A stretch of 64,000 nucleotides of DNA. Source: an uncultured Albidovulum sp. (lineage in GTDB: Bacteria; Pseudomonadota; Alphaproteobacteria; Rhodobacterales; Rhodobacteraceae). Location of the stretch: the NCBI GenBank assembly GCA_913064775.1, contig CAJYAD010000006.1, positions 62,001 to 126,000 of the forward strand, in the 5' to 3' direction. This document shows, in pieces, positions 60,664 to 64,000 of the stretch. Both the position numbers and the translations under genes were made by a program. Position 1 is the stretch's first letter, and every line of letters begins with the position of its first letter. The notes below the pieces were generated by a model. It searched no databases, had not been told where the DNA came from, and was given only the letters and a program-made list of their open reading frames with translations.

Positions 60664-61742
60664 CGCTGCGAAGAGAAGGTAAAGAGCGACTGGATCGCGA
60701 ACATGATCCGGTCGAGAACGAAGCCGATGAGGCCAATGGTGACGACCGCCACCATGATCCTGGCCAGACTTTGCGAAGAGCCGTTCTGGAACTCATCCCA
60801 GACGAATTTGCCCAGGCCCGGGTTCTGCGCCAGCATCTCGGCCGCGATCAGCACCATCCAGCCGACCCCCAGCGACAGCCGCAGCCCGGTGAAGATCAGC
60901 GGCAGCGCCGAGGGCAGCACCAGCTTGGTGATCTTGGCCCAGGTGCCCATCTTCAGCACCTTCGAGACATTCACCAGATCCTGGTCGATCGAGGCCACGC
61001 CAAGCGCCGTGTTGATGATCGTCGGCCAGAGCGAGCAAAGCGTCACCGTGACCGCCGAGACCAGAAACGACTTGGAAAACATCCCGTCATTGGTGGCATA
61101 GACCGCCGAGACCACCATGGTCACGATCGGCAGCCAGGCCAGCGGCGAGACCGGCTTGAAGATCTGGATCAGCGGGTTCATCGCGGCATTGGCGGTCTTC
61201 GACAGGCCCGCCACGATGCCCAGCGGCACCGCGATCAGCGTGGCCAGCAGGAAGCCGAAGAACACCGTCCTGATCGAGGTCCAGATCTGATCGTAATAGG
61301 TGGGCGCGCCGACATAGCTAAAATGCTTGGCCCAGTCGGGATGGCCCTGTGCCACCAGCTTCTTGTTGCGCGCGTCCTGGCGGGCGTAGAAGGCCTTGGC
61401 CTCCTGGGCCTCGGCGGCGGCATCGGCGTTCAGCGCCAGCGCCTGGCTCCAGACCTGCGCCGGCCCGGGGACGGTGCCAAGCGAGGTGTGGACCGTCGGC
61501 GCCAGCGCCGCCCAAAGCCCCACGAACAGCGCGATGGCGACCACGGGCACGCCCAGCTGCTGCCAGATTTCGCGCGCCTGGGATTTGGGGTCGTCGCCGG
61601 CGGCGGCGCGTAGCAGCGGCGTCAGCCAGCCGAGCCCCACAAGTCGGAACCAGCCGTCGGCGCGGCCGATGAGGGTGAAGAGCCGTTCGCGGCGGGCCGC
61701 GCGGCGGCCGGGCTTCAGGCTGTCGGTGTCGATGGCGGTCAT
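60660..61742 (-). CDS. nrtB: nitrate/nitrite ABC transporter permease
   Basis: A 360-residue permease with an N-terminal cytoplasmic leader, a first membrane segment (about 70-90), then a periplasmic insertion of about 60 residues (AEAQEAKAFYARQDARNKKL and beyond). The binding-protein-dependent transport core is about residues 150-355. The EAA-type loop is in LKMGTWAKITKLVLPSALPL. The start at 61742 follows AGGAAGGGA. The single permease presumably homodimerises with one double-ATPase chain. Confidence 0.9.
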   Translation of the reverse strand: MTAIDTDSLKPGRRAARRERLFTLIGRADGWFRLVGLGWLTPLLRAAAGDDPKSQAREIWQQLGVPVVAIALFVGLWAALAPTVHTSLGTVPGPAQVWSQALALNADAAAEAQEAKAFYARQDARNKKLVAQGHPDWAKHFSYVGAPTYYDQIWTSIRTVFFGFLLATLIAVPLGIVAGLSKTANAAMNPLIQIFKPVSPLAWLPIVTMVVSAVYATNDGMFSKSFLVSAVTVTLCSLWPTIINTALGVASIDQDLVNVSKVLKMGTWAKITKLVLPSALPLIFTGLRLSLGVGWMVLIAAEMLAQNPGLGKFVWDEFQNGSSQSLARIMVAVVTIGLIGFVLDRIMFAIQSLFTFSSQR

Positions 61743-61776
61743 CGGAATTTCCCTTCCTGCTCGCGATGCGCGGCGC

Positions 61777-63153
61777 TCAGTTGACGATGTCGCCACCGAC
61801 GACCTTCTGCTTGTCCTTCAGCCCGATCTTGAAGCTGTCGATATAGGCGTTGGGGCTGCGGCCGTCGTAGGCCTTGTGGTCGATGAAATCCGAGGTCGCG
61901 GGGCGGAAACCGTCGCTGTTCCAGGGGAAATCGTCCTTGGTCGCCGCGCCGTCCTGGATCAGGCTTTTCGCGGCCTCCAGATAGATTTTCGGCTTGTAGA
62001 CGGACTTGGCCACATCGACATACCAGCCGTCGGGATGGGCCTCGGCGATCTGGCCCCAGCGGCGCATCTGGGTCAGGTACCAGATCGCGTCGGAATAGAA
62101 CGGATAGGTCGCCTCATGCCGGAAGAAGACGTTGAAATCCGGCATCTTGCGGGTGTCGCCCTTCTCGTACTCAAACGTGCCGGTCATCGAATTGGCGATC
62201 ACATGCGCGTCGGCGCCGACATATTGCGGCTCGGCCAGGATCTTCACCGCTTCGGCGCGGTTCCTGCCGTGATCCGCGTCCAGCCACATCCCAGCGCGGA
62301 TCAGCGCCTTGGTCAGGGCAATCGTGGTGTTGGGGTATTTCCTGGCGAAGGCGGCGGTGACGCCAAAGACCTTCTCGGGGTTGTTCTTCCAGATCTCGTA
62401 AGAGGTCACCACCGGCGCGCCGATGCCCTTGGCCACTGCGGCCTCGTTCCACGGCTCGCCGACGCAATAGCCGTAGATCGTGCCGGATTCGAGCGTCGAC
62501 GGCATCTGCGGCGGCGGCGTCACCGACAGCAGCACCTGGGCGTCGATCGTGCCGCTGGAATCGGTAGGGCTGTAGAAACCCGGATCGATCCCCGCCGCCG
62601 CCAGCCAGTAGCGCAGCTGGTAATTGTGCGACGAGACCGGGAACACCATGCCCATGTTGAACGGCTTGCCCTGGTCGCGATATTTCTGAACCACCGGCTT
62701 CAGCGACGCGGCCGAGATCGGGTGCAGCGGCCTGCCGTCCGGCCCTTTGGCGATATTCGGCAGCATCTGCTTCCAGATGCTGTTCGACACGGTGATCGCG
62801 TTGCCGTTCAGATCCATCGAGAACGGCGTGATGATATGCGCCTTGGTGCCATAGCCCAGCGTCGCCGCCAGCGGCTGCCCGGCCAGCATCTGCGCCCCGT
62901 CCAATTCCCCCGAGATCACCCGGTCAAGCAGCACCTTCCAGTTGGCCTGGGCCTCAAGCGTGACATTCAGCCCCTCGTCCTCGAAAAAATGCTTTTCCTT
63001 GGCGATCGCCAGCGGCGCCATGTCGGTCAGCTTGATGAAGCCCAGTTTCAGCTGCGGCTTCTCGACGTTCAGCATGTCGGCGAAGGCCGGACCGGCCAGC
63101 AATGCGGCGGCAAGAAGTGAGGGCAAGGTCGCCTTGGCAAGGGTCAGTTTCAT
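61777..63153 (-). CDS. nrtA: nitrate/nitrite ABC transporter substrate-binding protein
   Basis: A 458-residue CmpA/NrtA-family receptor with signal peptide [20 protein letters not shown] (cleaved near AFA-DM). The family core is [20 protein letters not shown], and [20 protein letters not shown] plus [12 protein letters not shown] line the ligand pocket. No lipobox is evident, so it is probably free in the periplasm. It is the first structural gene behind the regulated leader. Confidence 0.93.
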   Translation of the reverse strand: MKLTLAKATLPSLLAAALLAGPAFADMLNVEKPQLKLGFIKLTDMAPLAIAKEKHFFEDEGLNVTLEAQANWKVLLDRVISGELDGAQMLAGQPLAATLGYGTKAHIITPFSMDLNGNAITVSNSIWKQMLPNIAKGPDGRPLHPISAASLKPVVQKYRDQGKPFNMGMVFPVSSHNYQLRYWLAAAGIDPGFYSPTDSSGTIDAQVLLSVTPPPQMPSTLESGTIYGYCVGEPWNEAAVAKGIGAPVVTSYEIWKNNPEKVFGVTAAFARKYPNTTIALTKALIRAGMWLDADHGRNRAEAVKILAEPQYVGADAHVIANSMTGTFEYEKGDTRKMPDFNVFFRHEATYPFYSDAIWYLTQMRRWGQIAEAHPDGWYVDVAKSVYKPKIYLEAAKSLIQDGAATKDDFPWNSDGFRPATSDFIDHKAYDGRSPNAYIDSFKIGLKDKQKVVGGDIVN

Positions 63154-63200
63154 CTCGGATGCGTCCTGTTCAAGGCCCGCGCCTGCGGGCCGGAAATGAC

Positions 63201-63257
63201 AAAAAGCCGCAAGACCGTCTCTGTCCGGGGGACAGAGGGGTCGAGCGGCTGTGCTCG
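63201..63257 (-). promoter_or_regulatory. nrtA leader: hexaloop hairpin overlapping a U-tailed terminator
   Basis: Transcribed leftward. A hairpin with stem CGAGC/GCTCG and loop ACAGCC (63257-63242) has the A1 and G4 of ANTAR-target loops. Then CTCTGTCC/GGACAGAG (63237-63219) pairs perfectly. Outer arms AGCCGC (63250-63245) and GCGGCT (63210-63205) close the stem ahead of TTTTT. The hexaloop hairpin and the outer terminator arm share bases, so only one can form. This fits NasT-type antitermination, although a second hexaloop hairpin is not obvious. Confidence 0.65.
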
Positions 63258-63421
63258 GCTACCCGCGACTTTGAGGGTGGATGTCGGGAACGGGACGCCA
63301 TTGCCCCGGACACGCGCTCAGTCAGCCAGACAGCTTGGCGCCTGTCAACGCGCCGGGGGTGGTGGCGTGGTACCGGGGCGCCGCACTGCGGCATCGACGC
63401 CGTGGAATGCCTGTTTTGGCG

Positions 63422-64000
63422 TCATCCCAGCTGGTCCGGGTCGAAAACATAGCCATCGAAAAAACGATCGGGGCCGAGAATCAGCGATCCCGATTCCGAG
63501 GCGACAGGGGTCGGCGCGGTCATGCCACCCTCGATCTTCTCGGCCGCGGCGGGCAGCTCGGCGCCCAGATCGCGCAGGTTGGCGCGGTAAAGGTCGGTCC
63601 GAAACACCCCGCGCCCCGCCGCAATCGCCGCGCCCCGGTCCAGCCCCAGCCGCGCGGCCAGCGCATGCGCGATCAGCGCGCCCTGCGAGCGCCAGGGATA
63701 GCCCGCCGCGCCCTTGAAGAATTCCAGATAGCCCTCGACCTGGCGGATCTCGCCGCGCGGCGAGATCACCAGCCGCCCCGAGAGCGACCGTTCGATCACC
63801 TCGGCCGGCAGGTCCAGATAGGCGGGCCGCGACAGGATCTCGGACACGGTGACGTGGTTCTCGGGCCGCGAGATCCAGCGCCCGGCCCGCCAGAGCGCGC
63901 GCATCAGCCGGGCGGTCAGCTCTGGTTCGGCCACGGTCCAGTCGTGGCGCGCGGCCAGCACCTTTTCGGGGGCGAAGGCGCGGATGGCGGTGCCGGGCAG
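63422..64000 (-). CDS. nasS: NasS-like nitrate sensor protein, C-terminal part
   Basis: 192 residues of the C-terminal half are seen; the frame is open through the right edge. The sequence (VIERSLSGRLVISPRGEIRQ, then FRTDLYRANLRDLGAELP) is NrtA/CmpA-like with no signal peptide visible in this part. A binding-protein homologue directly upstream of nrtA is the NasS place in the NasS-NasT system of Paracoccus and Azotobacter. There NasS frees the antiterminator NasT when nitrate binds. NasT itself would lie outside this window. Confidence 0.75.
   Translation of the reverse strand: MPGTAIRAFAPEKVLAARHDWTVAEPELTARLMRALWRAGRWISRPENHVTVSEILSRPAYLDLPAEVIERSLSGRLVISPRGEIRQVEGYLEFFKGAAGYPWRSQGALIAHALAARLGLDRGAAIAAGRGVFRTDLYRANLRDLGAELPAAAEKIEGGMTAPTPVASESGSLILGPDRFFDGYVFDPDQLG

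Overview
The window is high-GC chromosomal DNA from an alphaproteobacterium, most likely a member of the Rhodobacteraceae. The reasons are the gene repertoire (DUF6456/HTH, DUF6477, Usg and DUF1127 proteins, gluQ beside trmFO, TRAP and Liv transporters, a NasST-type nitrate locus), tightly coupled ATGA/TGATG gene starts, and a recurring intergenic element around TATTTGGACCA. I cannot name a genus from sequence alone. Most of the window reads as ordinary chromosome. The segment from tRNA-Asn to about 14.6 kb looks accessory.

Layout. 0-3 kb: the start of a membrane sensor protein running off the left edge, a divergent Tat-type solute-binding protein, and a GlxA/GbdR-type AraC regulator. 3-8.4 kb: a complete branched-chain amino-acid-type ABC transporter (livJGFHM) with a strong terminator. 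8.6-11.1 kb: a sensor kinase with no adjacent response regulator, a metallo-hydrolase and tRNA-Asn(GUU). 11.1-14.6 kb: a MerR regulator, a divergent Zn/Cd/Pb P-type ATPase behind a 19-bp-spacer promoter, and the remnant of a FAD-dependent amine oxidase. 14.7-23.5 kb: an aerobic CO-dehydrogenase locus: an MHYT-LytTR regulator, coxMSL (form I, AYRCSFR motif in CoxL) and the maturation/anchoring genes coxDEFG. A triplet of 20-bp-spaced direct repeats matching LytTR boxes lies just upstream of coxM. 23.6-26.5 kb: a PAP2 phosphatase, a DUF1127 protein, two tandem cold-shock genes duplicated together with their leaders and terminators, and tRNA-Leu(CAA).

26.5-38.3 kb: a TRAP transporter, DedA/DsbB membrane proteins, Usg, gyrA, trmFO, gluQ, an HTH/DUF6456 gene split by an in-frame TAA, and a DUF6477 protein. 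38.4-52.7 kb: an acyl-CoA catabolic region. Rightward: a TesB thioesterase and two acyl-CoA dehydrogenases resembling a PimC/PimD pair. Leftward: a ten-gene run (hotdog thioesterase, three SDRs, aminoglycoside-phosphotransferase-like protein, histidine phosphatase, acyl-CoA dehydrogenase, nitronate monooxygenase-like, MaoC hydratase, alpha/beta hydrolase) fed by an acyl-CoA ligase. Its substrate is unknown, and no thiolase is visible.

52.7-64 kb: assimilatory nitrate/nitrite reduction on the minus strand: nasS (C-terminal part, runs off the right edge), nrtA, nrtB, a fused double-ATPase nrtCD, nirB, nirD, nasA and the siroheme-precursor methylase cobA. The nasS-nrtA gap holds a leader with a hexaloop hairpin (loop ACAGCC) overlapping a U-tailed terminator. 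This suggests NasT/ANTAR-type antitermination. Taken together the window describes a heterotroph that can supplement energy from CO, assimilate nitrate and import and oxidise varied organic acids.
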